Below are positions 36,468 to 45,930 of a stretch of DNA of 64,000 nucleotides, piece by piece. This stretch comes from Microbacterium sp. Yaish 1 (GTDB lineage Bacteria; Actinomycetota; Actinomycetes; Actinomycetales; Microbacteriaceae). Made by a program: the position numbers and the translations under genes. Every line of letters starts with the position of its first letter. Within the stretch, counting starts at the first letter, position 1. Location: the NCBI RefSeq assembly GCF_002245215.1, contig NZ_NPMR01000001.1:558001-622000 (forward strand), in the 5' to 3' direction. Below the pieces are notes generated by a model. It was not told where the DNA came from, ran no database searches, and worked only from the letters and a program-made list of their open reading frames with translations.

Positions 36468-38123
36468 ATGAGTGAGCTTCGCGGAGTGGGCATCGGCCTG
36501 GGAGTCGCGCAGGGACCGGTCGCACGGATGGCGGAGCCGCTTCCCGCGCCGAAGGACGAGAAGTCGCAGCTGTCCCTCGACGAGGAGACGACGCGCGTGA
36601 AGGATGCCGTCGCCGCTGTCGCACGCGAGCTCGAACAGCGTGGTGCGCAGGCGGGCGGCGCCGCCCGCGACGTGCTCGAGGCCCAGGCCATGATGGCCGA
36701 GGACCCGAGCCTCGAGGCCGAGGTCGCGACGCGACTCCAGGCGGGCAAGACGGGCGAGTTCGCCGTCTACGACGCCTTCGCCTCGTTCCGCGACCAGCTG
36801 TCCGCGATGGGCGGTTATCTCGGCGAGCGCGCCGCCGACCTCGACGACGTCGCGCAGCGCGTCATCGCGCACCTGCGCGGCGTCCCGGCCCCGGGCGTCC
36901 CCGAGCCGGGCCACCCGTTCGTGCTCGTGGCCAAGGACCTCGCCCCCGCCGACACCGCGCTGCTCGACCTCGACATGGTCCTCGCGCTCGTCACCTCCGA
37001 GGGCGGGCCGACCTCGCACACCGCGATCCTCGCCCGCGAGAAGTCCATCGTCGCCGTCGTCGGCGTCACCGAGGCGGCCGGCCTCTCCGACGGCGAGACC
37101 GTCATCGTCGACGCCGCCAAGGGCGTCGTCACCACCGACCCGAGCGAGGACGAGCTCGCACAGGCGCAGAACCGCGCCGACGAGCGGAAGTCGGCGGCAT
37201 CCGCGCCGATCACCCCCGGCGCGCTGGCCGACGGCACCGCCGTCCCCCTGCTGGCCAACCTCGGCAAGCCCGAGGGAGCGGCGCAGGCTGTCGAGCTCGG
37301 CGCCGAGGGCGTGGGCCTCTTCCGTACCGAGTTCCTCTTCCTCAGCTCGTCGCAGGCGCCCACCGTCGCCCAGCAGCGCGAGGCCTACACGAAGCTGCTG
37401 CAGGCGTTCCCGGGCCAGAAGGTCGTCGTTCGCGCCCTGGATGCCGGCGCCGACAAGCCGCTCGCGTTCCTCAACGACGCGCACGAGGAGAACCCCGCGC
37501 TCGGCCTCCGCGGTCTTCGCGCCCTGCGCGCCAGCGAGGACATCCTTCGCGAACAGCTCACCGCGCTCGCCGAGGCGGATGCCGCGACCGAGGCCGACCT
37601 GTGGGTCATGGCCCCCATGGTCTCGACCGTCGAGGAGACGGAGTACTTCGTCGGGATCGCCCGCGAGTACGGCATCAAGACCGCGGGTGTCATGGTCGAG
37701 GTGCCGTCGTCGGCGCTGCTCGCTGACCACGTCCTCAAGGTCGCCGACTTCGCCTCGATCGGCACCAACGACCTCACCCAGTACACGCTCGCCGCCGACC
37801 GCCTGCTCGGTTCGGTGTCGTCGTTCCAGGACCCCTGGCACCCGGCCGTGCTGCGCCTCATCCACGAGACCGGCAAGGCGGGCCAGGCCAACGGCAAGCC
37901 CGTGGGCATCTGCGGCGAGGCCGCAGCCGACCCGCTGCTGGCCGTCGTGCTCGTGGGCCTCGGCGCCACGAGCCTGTCGATGGCGCCCACCGCGCTCGCC
38001 GACGTGCGCGCCACCCTGCTCCACCACACCCTCGACGACGCACGCCGCATCGCCGAAGCCGCCCTGACCGCGACGGACGCGGCCTCGGCACGTGCCGCCG
38101 CGCAGACCGCCGCCGGCATCTGA
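36468..38123 (+). CDS. ptsI: PTS phosphoenolpyruvate-protein phosphotransferase (EI)
   Basis: 551 residues. The phospho-His (~184) is in GGPTSHTAILAREKSIVAVVG; EGVGLFRTEFLF and MAPMVSTVEE belong to the PEP-binding barrel, and GICGEAAADPL is the C-terminal signature. It uses PEP to phosphorylate HPr and starts the whole PTS chain. ATG 36468 has GAAGGAGATC just upstream and is the usual start; the frame is open to 36414. Placing the general PTS genes inside a mannitol operon means they are probably raised with mannitol use. Confidence 0.96.
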   Translation: MSELRGVGIGLGVAQGPVARMAEPLPAPKDEKSQLSLDEETTRVKDAVAAVARELEQRGAQAGGAARDVLEAQAMMAEDPSLEAEVATRLQAGKTGEFAVYDAFASFRDQLSAMGGYLGERAADLDDVAQRVIAHLRGVPAPGVPEPGHPFVLVAKDLAPADTALLDLDMVLALVTSEGGPTSHTAILAREKSIVAVVGVTEAAGLSDGETVIVDAAKGVVTTDPSEDELAQAQNRADERKSAASAPITPGALADGTAVPLLANLGKPEGAAQAVELGAEGVGLFRTEFLFLSSSQAPTVAQQREAYTKLLQAFPGQKVVVRALDAGADKPLAFLNDAHEENPALGLRGLRALRASEDILREQLTALAEADAATEADLWVMAPMVSTVEETEYFVGIAREYGIKTAGVMVEVPSSALLADHVLKVADFASIGTNDLTQYTLAADRLLGSVSSFQDPWHPAVLRLIHETGKAGQANGKPVGICGEAAADPLLAVVLVGLGATSLSMAPTALADVRATLLHHTLDDARRIAEAALTATDAASARAAAQTAAGI

Positions 38124-38170
38124 TCAGCACCGCACCCGCACCACACACTGCACCAGAAGGAGAACCAGAA

Positions 38171-39754
38171 ATGACAACGACGTCAGCACCATCCGCGGGA
38201 GGTGGGGTCCGGGTCCGCGTCCAGCGCTTCGGAACCTTCCTGTCGGGAATGGTCATGCCCAACATCGCGGCCTTCATCGCGTGGGGTCTGATCACCGCCC
38301 TGTTCATCGACACGGGCTGGGTCGGCCAGGACGGCCCCATCGCGGCCTGGCGTTGGGCCGATTCGCGCATGCTCGGTGGCGGGGTCACCCCTGACGGCAC
38401 CGAGTGGATCGGTCTCGTCAGCCCGATCATCACGTACCTGCTGCCGATCCTGATCGCCTACACCGGCGGTCGCATGGTGTTCGGCGCCCGCGGCGGCGTC
38501 GTCGGCTCCGTCGCAGCGATGGGTGTCATCGTCGGCGCCGCCGGCACCGTGATGTTCCTCGGCGCCATGGTCGCTGGGCCCCTGACGGCCCTCGCATTGA
38601 AGTGGATCGAGAAGCTGTGGGCGGGCAAGGTCCGTGCCGGATTCGAGATGCTCGTCGACAACTTCAGCGCTGGATTCGTGGCGTTCTTCGCCGCTCTCGC
38701 CGCCTTCTTCTGGCTCGCACCCGTGATGAAGTTCATCACGGACGTCCTCGGCGGTGCCGTCGGCTTCCTCGTCGACCGCGGCCTGATCCCGCTGGCGAGC
38801 ATCATCGTCGAGCCCGCGAAGGTGCTGTTCCTCAACAACGCCATCAACCACGGCGTCTTCACGCCGCTCGGAACCCAGGAGTCGCTCGAGACGGGGAAGA
38901 GCCTGCTCTTCCTCGTCGAGGCCAACCCCGGCCCGGGTGCCGGTCTCCTGCTCGCGATCTCCGTCTTCGGGGTGGGAATCGCGCGCGGTACCGCACCGGG
39001 CGCGTTCATCATCCAGTTCTTCGGCGGCATCCACGAGGTGTACTTCCCGTACGTGCTGGCGAAGCCCCTCCTGATCGTTGCGCTCATCGCCGGTGGTGCC
39101 AGCGGTGTTGCCACGAACGCCATCTTCAACTCCGGCCTGGTCGCCGCGGCCTCTCCGGGATCGATCTTCGCTGTGCTCATCCAGACCGCCCCGGGGAGCC
39201 ACCTCGGCGTCATCCTCTCGGTGATCATCTCGGCCGCTGTGACATTCGCGGTATCGGCTGCGATCCTGCTGGCCAGCCGTAAGCGCGACCTCGCCCGCGA
39301 GCAGGCCGGTGAGGGCACCTTCGAAGACGCCATCGCACGCACCGAGGCGAACAAGGGCAAGAGCTCGGAGGCCCTGTCGGGTCTGCGCGCATCGGGCGCT
39401 GCCGCCGCTAGCGGTGCCGCCGCCGAGACCGGCGCCGGCACCGCAACGGCGACCAAGCCGATCGAGTCGATCGTCTTCGCGTGCGACGCGGGCATGGGCT
39501 CGTCGGCGATGGGCGCGAGCGTCCTGCGCAACAAGTTCAAGAAGGCCGGCGTCGAGGGCGTCACCGTCGTCAACAAGGCGATCGCGAACCTCGACGGCTC
39601 GGCGGACCTGGTCATCACGCAGAACCAGCTCACCGACCGCGCACGCCAGCGCACACCCGACGCGGTGCACGTGTCGGTGGACAACTTCATGAACTCGCCG
39701 AAGTACGACGAGGTCGTGGAGATGGTCCGCAAGCAGCACGACGCCGACGCGTAG
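38171..39754 (+). CDS. mtlA: PTS mannitol transporter subunit IICB
   Basis: 527 residues. Residues ~15-385 are the IIC membrane domain (RFGTFLSGMVMPNIAAFIAWGLI at the start; GGIHEVYFPYVLAKPLLI with the conserved GIHE). After a Gly/Ala linker comes the IIB domain with active-site Cys ~438 in IVFACDAGMGSSAMGASVLR. There is no fused IIA; that role is filled by MtlF encoded next. The protein takes up and phosphorylates mannitol to mannitol-1-phosphate. AGAAGGAGAACC precedes ATG 38171. Confidence 0.95.
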   Translation: MTTTSAPSAGGGVRVRVQRFGTFLSGMVMPNIAAFIAWGLITALFIDTGWVGQDGPIAAWRWADSRMLGGGVTPDGTEWIGLVSPIITYLLPILIAYTGGRMVFGARGGVVGSVAAMGVIVGAAGTVMFLGAMVAGPLTALALKWIEKLWAGKVRAGFEMLVDNFSAGFVAFFAALAAFFWLAPVMKFITDVLGGAVGFLVDRGLIPLASIIVEPAKVLFLNNAINHGVFTPLGTQESLETGKSLLFLVEANPGPGAGLLLAISVFGVGIARGTAPGAFIIQFFGGIHEVYFPYVLAKPLLIVALIAGGASGVATNAIFNSGLVAAASPGSIFAVLIQTAPGSHLGVILSVIISAAVTFAVSAAILLASRKRDLAREQAGEGTFEDAIARTEANKGKSSEALSGLRASGAAAASGAAAETGAGTATATKPIESIVFACDAGMGSSAMGASVLRNKFKKAGVEGVTVVNKAIANLDGSADLVITQNQLTDRARQRTPDAVHVSVDNFMNSPKYDEVVEMVRKQHDADA

Positions 39755-39771
39755 GCTCGAAACCCAGACCC

Positions 39772-39800
39772 GGGCCGGGGCGGTCCATCCGCCCCGGCCC
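39772..39800. terminator. Intercistronic hairpin between mtlA and mtlF
   Basis: GGCCGGGGCGG and CCGCCCCGGCC form an 11-bp perfect stem (12 bp with the outer G-C pair) closed by TCCAT. No T-tract follows. It may partly end transcription or protect the mtlA mRNA, setting different levels of the two proteins. Confidence 0.65.
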
Positions 39801-39839
39801 CGCGTCATCCCCCAGCAACACCATTCGAAGGAGACAGAC

Positions 39840-40277
39840 ATGGCACGTGAGGTCCTGAACATCGGTCAGATCCGCATCCACTCCGGAAGCGCAACCCGCG
39901 AGGAGGCGATGAAGGAGGCCGCCGACCTGCTCGAGTCCGCCGGTGCCGTGACCTCCGCGTACTTCGACGCCATGCAGCAGCGCGAGCAGACCGTGTCGAC
40001 CTACATGGGCAACGAGCTCGCCATCCCCCACGGCACCAACGAGACCAAGGACGCGATCCTCGACTCGGCGCTGTCGTTCGTCCGCTACGACGGCGGCGTC
40101 GACTGGGGCGGGGAGCCGGTCTCCTTCGTCGTGGGCATCGCCGGCAAGGGCGAGGAGCACCTCGACATCCTGTCTCAGATCGCCCTGCTCTTCTCCGAGG
40201 AGGACGACGTCGCTCGCCTCAAGGCCGCGCAGACGCCCGATGAGCTCTACGCCCTGCTCGCATCGGTGAACCAGTGA
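39840..40277 (+). CDS. mtlF: PTS mannitol/fructose-type IIA protein
   Basis: 145 residues of the PTS_EIIA_2 fold, with phospho-His ~64 in [14 protein letters not shown] and the typical [16 protein letters not shown] segment. It passes phosphate from HPr to the MtlA IIB domain. GAAGGAGACAGAC precedes the ATG. The stop overlaps the mtlD start by 4 nt (GTGA), so IIA and dehydrogenase are made together. Confidence 0.94.
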   Translation: MAREVLNIGQIRIHSGSATREEAMKEAADLLESAGAVTSAYFDAMQQREQTVSTYMGNELAIPHGTNETKDAILDSALSFVRYDGGVDWGGEPVSFVVGIAGKGEEHLDILSQIALLFSEEDDVARLKAAQTPDELYALLASVNQ

Positions 40278-41440
40278 GCACCGCAGTCCACTTCGGCGCC
40301 GGCAACATCGGCCGCGGCTTCGTCGGTCTGCTCCTGAGCGAAGGCGGTTACGAGCTCGTCTTCTCCGACGTCGCCGCTCCCCTGGTCGACGCCATCAACG
40401 CCGCCTCCGAGTACACGGTGCACGAGGTCGGCGAGGGCGGTGTCGACCGCACGGTCACGGGTTTCCGTGCGCTCAACAGCGCGGAGGACCCGCAGGCCGT
40501 CGCGGATGCCGTCGCGACCGCGGACATCGTCACGACCGCCGTGGGCCCGACCGTGCTGAAGTTCATCGCGCCCCACATCCTCGCCGGCCTCGCGCTGCGC
40601 GACCCGGCCGCGGCTCCCCTGACCGTCATGGCGTGCGAGAACGCGATCGGCGCCACCGACCTGCTTCGCGAGGAGATCCGCATGCAGGCGGGCGATGCGT
40701 GGGAGGCCGTCTCGGGCCGAGCGATCTTCGCCAACACCGCCGTCGACCGCATCGTGCCCGCACAGCCCGCCGGTGCCGGCGTCGATGTCACCGTCGAGCC
40801 GTTCTACGAGTGGGCGATCGAGTCGGGTCCGTTCGGCGGCGAGCTGCCCAACATCCCCGGCGCGCACTTCGTCGAGAACCTTGAGCCCTACATCGAGCGG
40901 AAGCTCTTCACGGTGAACACGGGTCACGCCACGACCGCCTACTTCGGCGCACAGGCCGGCACCCCGACGGTGGCCGAGGCCCTCGCCGTTCCCGAGATCG
41001 CCGCGAGCGTCTCGGCGGCCCTGGAGGAGACCTCCGCCCTGCTCGCCCACAAGCACGGTCTCGACGCCGGCGAGCTCGCGGACTACCGCGCCACGATCCT
41101 GCGGCGCTTCGCCAACCCCGAGCTGCCCGACACGGTAGGACGCGTGGGACGCCAGCCCCTCCGCAAGCTCTCGCGGCACGAGCGCTTCATCGGCCCCGCG
41201 GCCGAAGCAGCCGAGGCCGGCCTCCCGGTCGACGCCCTGGTCGCGGCGATCGGCGCGGCGCTCGCGTTCGACGACCCGGAAGACCCCCAGTCGGTCGAAC
41301 TGCAGCAGCGCCTGCGCACCGAGGATGCGGCATCCTTCACCGCGTCCGTGACCGGGCTCGAGCCCTCGCATCCGCTCTTCCCGCGGGTCGAGCGGGCTGT
41401 CTCGGCGCGTCAGGCGGCGATCGGCTCCCACGCTCGATGA
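40274..41440 (+). CDS. mtlD: Mannitol-1-phosphate 5-dehydrogenase
   Basis: 388 residues. [29 protein letters not shown] is the NAD-binding start typical of MtlD, and the catalytic [16 protein letters not shown] carries the conserved Lys/Asn/His of polyol-specific long-chain dehydrogenases. It oxidises mannitol-1-phosphate, the product of the PTS step, to fructose-6-phosphate. GTG overlaps the mtlF stop. Length and motifs are standard. Confidence 0.96.
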   Translation: MSTAVHFGAGNIGRGFVGLLLSEGGYELVFSDVAAPLVDAINAASEYTVHEVGEGGVDRTVTGFRALNSAEDPQAVADAVATADIVTTAVGPTVLKFIAPHILAGLALRDPAAAPLTVMACENAIGATDLLREEIRMQAGDAWEAVSGRAIFANTAVDRIVPAQPAGAGVDVTVEPFYEWAIESGPFGGELPNIPGAHFVENLEPYIERKLFTVNTGHATTAYFGAQAGTPTVAEALAVPEIAASVSAALEETSALLAHKHGLDAGELADYRATILRRFANPELPDTVGRVGRQPLRKLSRHERFIGPAAEAAEAGLPVDALVAAIGAALAFDDPEDPQSVELQQRLRTEDAASFTASVTGLEPSHPLFPRVERAVSARQAAIGSHAR

Positions 41441-42237
41441 GCGACGCCCCGACGGTGCGGACGACGGGTGACGAGCCCGAGCGTCCGCACCGGCGCTCGC
41501 GCACGCGCCGGATCGTCGTCATCGTCGCGCTGTCTCTCGTCGGGGTCTTCGTCGCCGGGGTCGTCGGCATCCTGGTCTGGAGCCAGGTGGGCGTCATGGA
41601 CGCCGAGGCAGGCCCGCTCGACGCCGTCCGCACCGATGAGCGCATCGTCATGTCCGAGACTGACGGCAGCCTCGTGCTCGAGCCCGCCACGGGCCCGAGC
41701 GACGTCGGACTCGTGTTCGTGCCGGGCGCGAAGGTGCAGGCCGAGGCATACGCCGCGATCCTCGCCGACGTCGTCGCGGACGACGGGGTGACGGTTGTCA
41801 TCACCCGGCCGTGGCTCAACCTCGCGTTCTTCGACCCGCGCCCGCTGTCGTCGTTCACCGGGCTCGTTCCCGGCGTGGACACGTGGCTGGTCGGCGGGCA
41901 CTCGCTGGGGGGCGTGCGGGCCTGCCAGCTCGCCTCGGATGCCGACGGACTCGTGCTGTTCGCGTCGTACTGCGCCAGCGATCTGTCGGCCTCGACGCTG
42001 CCCGTGCTGAGCCTGTCGGGCTCGGAAGACGGTCTGACGACCCCGCAGAAGGTCGATGACAACCGTCACCTCCTCCCCACGGCGACGACCTTCGTCGAGA
42101 TCGCCGGCGCCAGCCACGCATCCTTCGGCGACTACGGCCCTCAGGCCGGCGACGGCACCCCCGCGATCTCGCCCGCGGACGTGCGTGTCGAGGTCACGGC
42201 GGCCGTGTCCGACCTGGTGTCCACTCTCCCCCGCTGA
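41437..42237 (+). CDS. Membrane-anchored alpha/beta hydrolase
   Basis: 266 residues: a basic N-terminus, one membrane anchor ([23 protein letters not shown]) and an extracytoplasmic hydrolase domain with the nucleophile elbow GGHSLGG, an Asp candidate in [10 protein letters not shown], and a final His in [11 protein letters not shown]. This is the PF12695-like alpha/beta hydrolase group, often annotated as chlorophyllase-like or carboxylesterase. ATG overlaps the mtlD stop by 4 nt. Whether it takes part in polyol use is unclear. Confidence 0.85.
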   Translation: MSDAPTVRTTGDEPERPHRRSRTRRIVVIVALSLVGVFVAGVVGILVWSQVGVMDAEAGPLDAVRTDERIVMSETDGSLVLEPATGPSDVGLVFVPGAKVQAEAYAAILADVVADDGVTVVITRPWLNLAFFDPRPLSSFTGLVPGVDTWLVGGHSLGGVRACQLASDADGLVLFASYCASDLSASTLPVLSLSGSEDGLTTPQKVDDNRHLLPTATTFVEIAGASHASFGDYGPQAGDGTPAISPADVRVEVTAAVSDLVSTLPR

Positions 42238-42269
42238 CCCGGCGCCCGGCTGACCCACCACCCGCACCC

Positions 42270-42324
42270 GAGGTCCCAGTTCGGCCGGGAACTCGGCGGC
42301 TATACCCGGCTCAAGTGGGACCTC
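42270..42324. repeat. 55-nt palindromic element, copy 1
   Basis: Ends pair as GAGGTCCCA with TGGGACCTC, and the inner GCCGGG with CCCGGC, with two mismatches, a G-T pair and a 15-nt loop. Its first 23 nt are identical to copy 2 at 43341-43395, and both are exactly 55 nt. It begins 32 nt after the hydrolase stop and ends 16 nt before the DUF559 stop. Confidence 0.85.
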
Positions 42325-42340
42325 GGTGGCGCCTCGGGGG

Positions 42341-43267
42341 TCAGGGACGCCAGCCAGCGCGGAGAAGGCCAGACCGGACCATATCGACCGCCCGTCGGCC
42401 GTCGCCGCGAAGATGGTGTCGCAGGATGCGCACGTGCTCCCACCCAGCCTCGCGGATCGCGTGCCAGCGGTCGGCGTCTCGCGCGAACTGGGCGTCGTCG
42501 AAGGCATGCTGGCGCCCGTCGTACTCGACCGCCACGCGCCATCGCCGGTAGGCGAGGTCGAGACGTGCGATGAAGACGCCCGACGCATGTCGCAGCTCGG
42601 GATTCAGCTCCGGCTCAGGGAGTCCCGCCCTCTGTAGGACGAGACGCAGACGCGTCTCCTCCGACGATTCCGAACCGGGCCGGATGTCGGACAGCGCACG
42701 GATGAGCCGGCTGCGCCCGCGCGTCGCGTGCAGCTCGACTTCCTCCGCCAGCTGGTCGAGGGTCACGAGCCCGCCGCGGCCCACGAGGTAGTCGCCGGCC
42801 GCGACGAGGTCCTCGTACTGCCAAGCCGCCCCGACATGACGCCACGCACGAGCGGGATGCTCGAAGGGGATGCCGCCCACATGCCATACGGCCGGGAGGC
42901 GTTCGCCCAGACGATGCCCGACGACCCCTTGGGCTCGCGGCTCGCGCTTCGGCCGGTGTGCCGCGACATGCAGGACCAGCGGGTCGCTTCCGATCGGGAG
43001 GGGAGCGCCGAATCGCGCGAGCGCCGTGTCATGGCTGAAGAACTGCCACGGCATCAGCCGCACCGCGTATTGTGCACACCGCTGAGCGGCATCCGTCGTA
43101 TCCGTGCCGCGCGGCACCCGGATCCCGCGGAACGGGATCTCGAGATCACTCGCGTCGAGCCGCCCCGCCGTCACGCCCATCGCACGGGCGGCTCCAACCG
43201 AGAACGGCGCGCCGCGCAGCGGCTCGGGCAGGGGCTGGGGTCGTCGCATCCCGACAGCCTGGGCCAC
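42341..43267 (-). CDS. DUF559 (Vsr-fold endonuclease-like) protein with AbiEi-type N-terminal region
   Basis: 308 residues. The C-terminal ~110 residues have the DUF559/Vsr-like core: IARLDLAYRRWRVAVEYDGR, QHAFDDAQFARDADRWHAI and GWEHVRIL, with the acidic and His positions of this nuclease-like fold. The N-terminal ~180 residues resemble the winged-helix/AbiEi-like region that often precedes it in actinomycetes. ATG 43249 (residue 7, MRRPQPLP) is an equally good start. No partner toxin gene is adjacent. The gene is bracketed by two copies of a 55-nt palindrome. Its role is unknown; annotated relatives are called hypothetical or endonuclease-domain proteins. Confidence 0.82.
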   Translation of the reverse strand: MAQAVGMRRPQPLPEPLRGAPFSVGAARAMGVTAGRLDASDLEIPFRGIRVPRGTDTTDAAQRCAQYAVRLMPWQFFSHDTALARFGAPLPIGSDPLVLHVAAHRPKREPRAQGVVGHRLGERLPAVWHVGGIPFEHPARAWRHVGAAWQYEDLVAAGDYLVGRGGLVTLDQLAEEVELHATRGRSRLIRALSDIRPGSESSEETRLRLVLQRAGLPEPELNPELRHASGVFIARLDLAYRRWRVAVEYDGRQHAFDDAQFARDADRWHAIREAGWEHVRILRHHLRGDGRRAVDMVRSGLLRAGWRP

Positions 43268-43340
43268 ATCGCCGCTTCAGCCGCTCCTGCCGCCGCGTCT
43301 GTGAGCATCACGGCGCTCACCGCCCCTGGGCAGAAACCGC

Positions 43341-43395
43341 GAGGTCCCAGTTCGGCCGGGAACCAGACTCTGAAACCCGGCCCAACTGGGACCTC
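43341..43395. repeat. 55-nt palindromic element, copy 2
   Basis: A nearly perfect hairpin: GAGGTCCCAGTT with AACTGGGACCTC (12 bp), one C-C mismatch, then GGCCGGG with CCCGGCC (7 bp) and a 15-nt loop that itself holds CAGA-C-TCTG. It lies between the add stop (43413) and the DUF559 start. A terminator for add is possible but copy 1 is not needed for that. Confidence 0.88.
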
Positions 43396-43412
43396 GAGGG
43401 AAAAGCCCGGGG

Positions 43413-44528
43413 TCAGGAGCCGAAGCCCTCGGCGATGACCTCGATGAGCTCCTCGCGCTCCTCGACCGAGAGGAAGGCTCCGGCGGCGGCGTTGAGCTGG
43501 AAGGCCTGCAGGTCGTCGAGGTCGTAGTCGAAGGTCTGCGCCAGGGTCGCGAGTTCGCGCGTGAGCGAGGTACGGCTCTGCGTGCGGTTGTCGACGTTCA
43601 CGGTGACCGAGAAGCCCAGCTGATACAGCAGGTCGAAGGGGTGGTCCTCCCACTGCGTGCCCCATCCGGCGATGGCGCCCGTCTGCAGGTTCGACGAGGG
43701 CGAGAGCTCGAGCGGGATCTCGCGGTCGCGCACCCAGCGGGCGAGGTCGCCGAACTGGACGAGCACCTCCTCGCCCTCGCGCGAGACGACGTTGAGGTCA
43801 GACGCGATGCGCACACCGTGACCGAGGCGCTGCGCCCGGCCGTCGATGAGGGCCGACCGGATCGAGTCGAGCCCCGCCGCCTCGCCCGCGTGCACCGTCA
43901 CCGGGAAGAACTCCGACGCGAGGTAATCGAACGCGTCGCGGTGCTGGGCGGGGAGGAAGCCGTCCTCGGGTCCCGCGATGTCGAAGCCGGCGACGCCGCG
44001 ACCGCGGTTGTCGACGGCCAGGCGCGCGATCTCGAGCGAGCGGTCGGCCTGACGCATCGCCGAGAGGATCTGACCGACGCGGATGTCGTGACCCTTCGCC
44101 TCGGCGGCATCCTCGCCCTCCTCGATGCCCTCCTGCACGGCGTCGACGGCGTCCTGCAGCGACAGTCCGCCGCGCAGGTGCTGTTCGGGCGCCCAGCGCA
44201 CCTCGCCGTAGACCACGCCGTCGGCCGCGAGGTCGGTGACGAACTCGCGCGCGATGCGGCGCAGGCCGTCGCGGGTCTGCATGACCGCGAGGGTGACCTC
44301 GAACGTCTTGATGTAGTCGACGAGCGAACCCGAGTCGCTCTGCTCCTCGAACCAGTCGGCGAGGTCGTCGGCGTCGGTCTCGGGCAGGTCGGTCCCGAGC
44401 TCGTCCGCCAGTTCGACGATCGTCGCGGGGCGCACGCCCCCGTCGAGGTGGTCGTGCAGCGAGACCTTGGGCAGCGACCGGACCGAGACGCCCTGCAGTT
44501 TGACGTCGGCGTGCTGTTCGATCGGCAT
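43413..44528 (-). CDS. add: Adenosine deaminase
   Basis: 371 residues. Metal-binding SLHDHLDGG near the N-terminus, VHAGEAAG with the catalytic Glu, RLGHGVRI, and PLELSPSSNLQTGAI followed by VTVNVDNRTQSRTSLTRE, which is the actinobacterial variant of the Asp-containing motif. It deaminates (deoxy)adenosine to (deoxy)inosine. ATG 44528 has CCGGAGGAG just upstream; the frame is open to 44729 but only in the gap. It is the last gene of the nucleoside operon. Confidence 0.95.
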   Translation of the reverse strand: MPIEQHADVKLQGVSVRSLPKVSLHDHLDGGVRPATIVELADELGTDLPETDADDLADWFEEQSDSGSLVDYIKTFEVTLAVMQTRDGLRRIAREFVTDLAADGVVYGEVRWAPEQHLRGGLSLQDAVDAVQEGIEEGEDAAEAKGHDIRVGQILSAMRQADRSLEIARLAVDNRGRGVAGFDIAGPEDGFLPAQHRDAFDYLASEFFPVTVHAGEAAGLDSIRSALIDGRAQRLGHGVRIASDLNVVSREGEEVLVQFGDLARWVRDREIPLELSPSSNLQTGAIAGWGTQWEDHPFDLLYQLGFSVTVNVDNRTQSRTSLTRELATLAQTFDYDLDDLQAFQLNAAAGAFLSVEEREELIEVIAEGFGS

Positions 44529-44619
44529 GGCGGGCTCCTCCGGACGGAACGGGCGGGTGGGTCGGGCGAGTGGATGGAACGGGACGGTGGTCGGCACCCG
44601 ACGAACGGATGCCGCCGGC

Positions 44620-45930
44620 TCAGGCCGTGATGCGCTCGAGGACGAGCGGCCCCGCAGGCGGAGCGTCGTCGTCGATCTCCCACGCGCCGTGCAGCGCGTC
44701 GAGAGCGCGGTCGAACCGTGCACCATCATCGGCCAGCAGGGTGAACAGCGGCTGACCGGCCGCCACCTCGTCGCCAGGCTTCACGTGCAGGTCGATGCCC
44801 GCCGCGTGGATGACCGGGTCCTGCGCACGGGCACGGCCGGCGCCGAGACGCCAGGCGGCGACGCCGAACGGCAGTGCCTCGAGACGCGAGACGACACCGG
44901 CGGTCGGCGCGGTGATCGTGTGCGTCTCGCGGGGCGTCGGGAGCGCGGCATCCGGGTCGCCGCCCTGCGCCTGGATCATGCGGCGCCAGACGTCCATCGC
45001 GCGGCCGTCGGCGAGGGCCGCCTCGACGTCGGCATCGGGCTGACCGGCGAGTGCGAGCATCTCGCGTGCGAGCGCGACGGTCAGCTCGACGACGTCGGCG
45101 GGCCCGCCTCCGGCGAGCACCTCGACCGACTCGCGGACCTCGTTCGCGTTTCCGATCGCGAGCCCGAGCGGCGCGTTCATGTCCGTGAGGAGCGCCGTCG
45201 TCGCGACGCCCGAGTCGGCACCGAGCGCGACCATCGTGCGGGCGAGCTCGCGTGCCTTGTCGACGTCCTTCATGAAGGCGCCGGAGCCGAACTTCACATC
45301 GAGCACGAGCGACTCGGTGCCCTCGGCGATCTTCTTCGACATGATGCTCGAGGCGATGAGCGGGATCGCCTCGACCGTGCCGGTGACGTCGCGGAGCGCG
45401 TACAAGCGCTTGTCGGCGGGAGCGAGGCCCGACCCGGCGGCGCAGATCACGGCGCCGACGTCGCGCAGCTGGGCGAACATCTCGTCGTTCGACAGGGCGG
45501 CACGCCACCCGGGGATGGACTCGAGCTTGTCGAGCGTGCCGCCGGTGTGACCGAGCCCACGGCCCGACAGCTGCGGCACGGCGACGCCGAACGCCGCGAC
45601 GAGGGGCGCGAGCGGCAGCGTGATCTTGTCGCCGACGCCGCCCGTGGAGTGCTTGTCGACCGTGCGCTTGCCGAGCCCGGCGAAGCTCATGCGCTCGCCC
45701 GAGGCGATCATCGCGTCGGTCATGACGCGGATCTCGTCGCGCTGCATCCCGTTGAGCAGCACGGCCATCGCGAACGCCGCCATCTGCGAGTCGGCGACGT
45801 ACTCGCGCGTGTACGCGTCGATCATCCACCGGAGCGCGTCCTCGGGGACCGCGCCCCCGTCGCGCTTGGTGCGGATGACGTCGACGGCGTCGAACGCCTC
45901 GACGGCGGATGCGGTGGACTCGGCGCTCAT
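44620..45930 (-). CDS. deoA: Thymidine (pyrimidine-nucleoside) phosphorylase
   Basis: 436 residues: AFDAVDVIRTKRDGGAVPEDALRWMIDAYTREYV at the N-terminus, the family signature SGRGLGHTGGTLDKLESIPG, and KHSTGGVGDKITLPLAPLVAAFG with the phosphate-binding loop. It splits thymidine or uridine with phosphate into base plus (deoxy)ribose-1-phosphate. ATG 45930 overlaps the cdd stop by 4 nt. The open frame upstream to 46314 overlaps cdd and is not used. Confidence 0.95.
   Translation of the reverse strand: MSAESTASAVEAFDAVDVIRTKRDGGAVPEDALRWMIDAYTREYVADSQMAAFAMAVLLNGMQRDEIRVMTDAMIASGERMSFAGLGKRTVDKHSTGGVGDKITLPLAPLVAAFGVAVPQLSGRGLGHTGGTLDKLESIPGWRAALSNDEMFAQLRDVGAVICAAGSGLAPADKRLYALRDVTGTVEAIPLIASSIMSKKIAEGTESLVLDVKFGSGAFMKDVDKARELARTMVALGADSGVATTALLTDMNAPLGLAIGNANEVRESVEVLAGGGPADVVELTVALAREMLALAGQPDADVEAALADGRAMDVWRRMIQAQGGDPDAALPTPRETHTITAPTAGVVSRLEALPFGVAAWRLGAGRARAQDPVIHAAGIDLHVKPGDEVAAGQPLFTLLADDGARFDRALDALHGAWEIDDDAPPAGPLVLERITA

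Noticed and set aside
42341-43267. AbiEi antitoxin of a type IV toxin-antitoxin pair
   Set aside because: There is no AbiEii-like nucleotidyltransferase toxin gene beside either DUF559 gene, and the C-terminal domain is nuclease-like.
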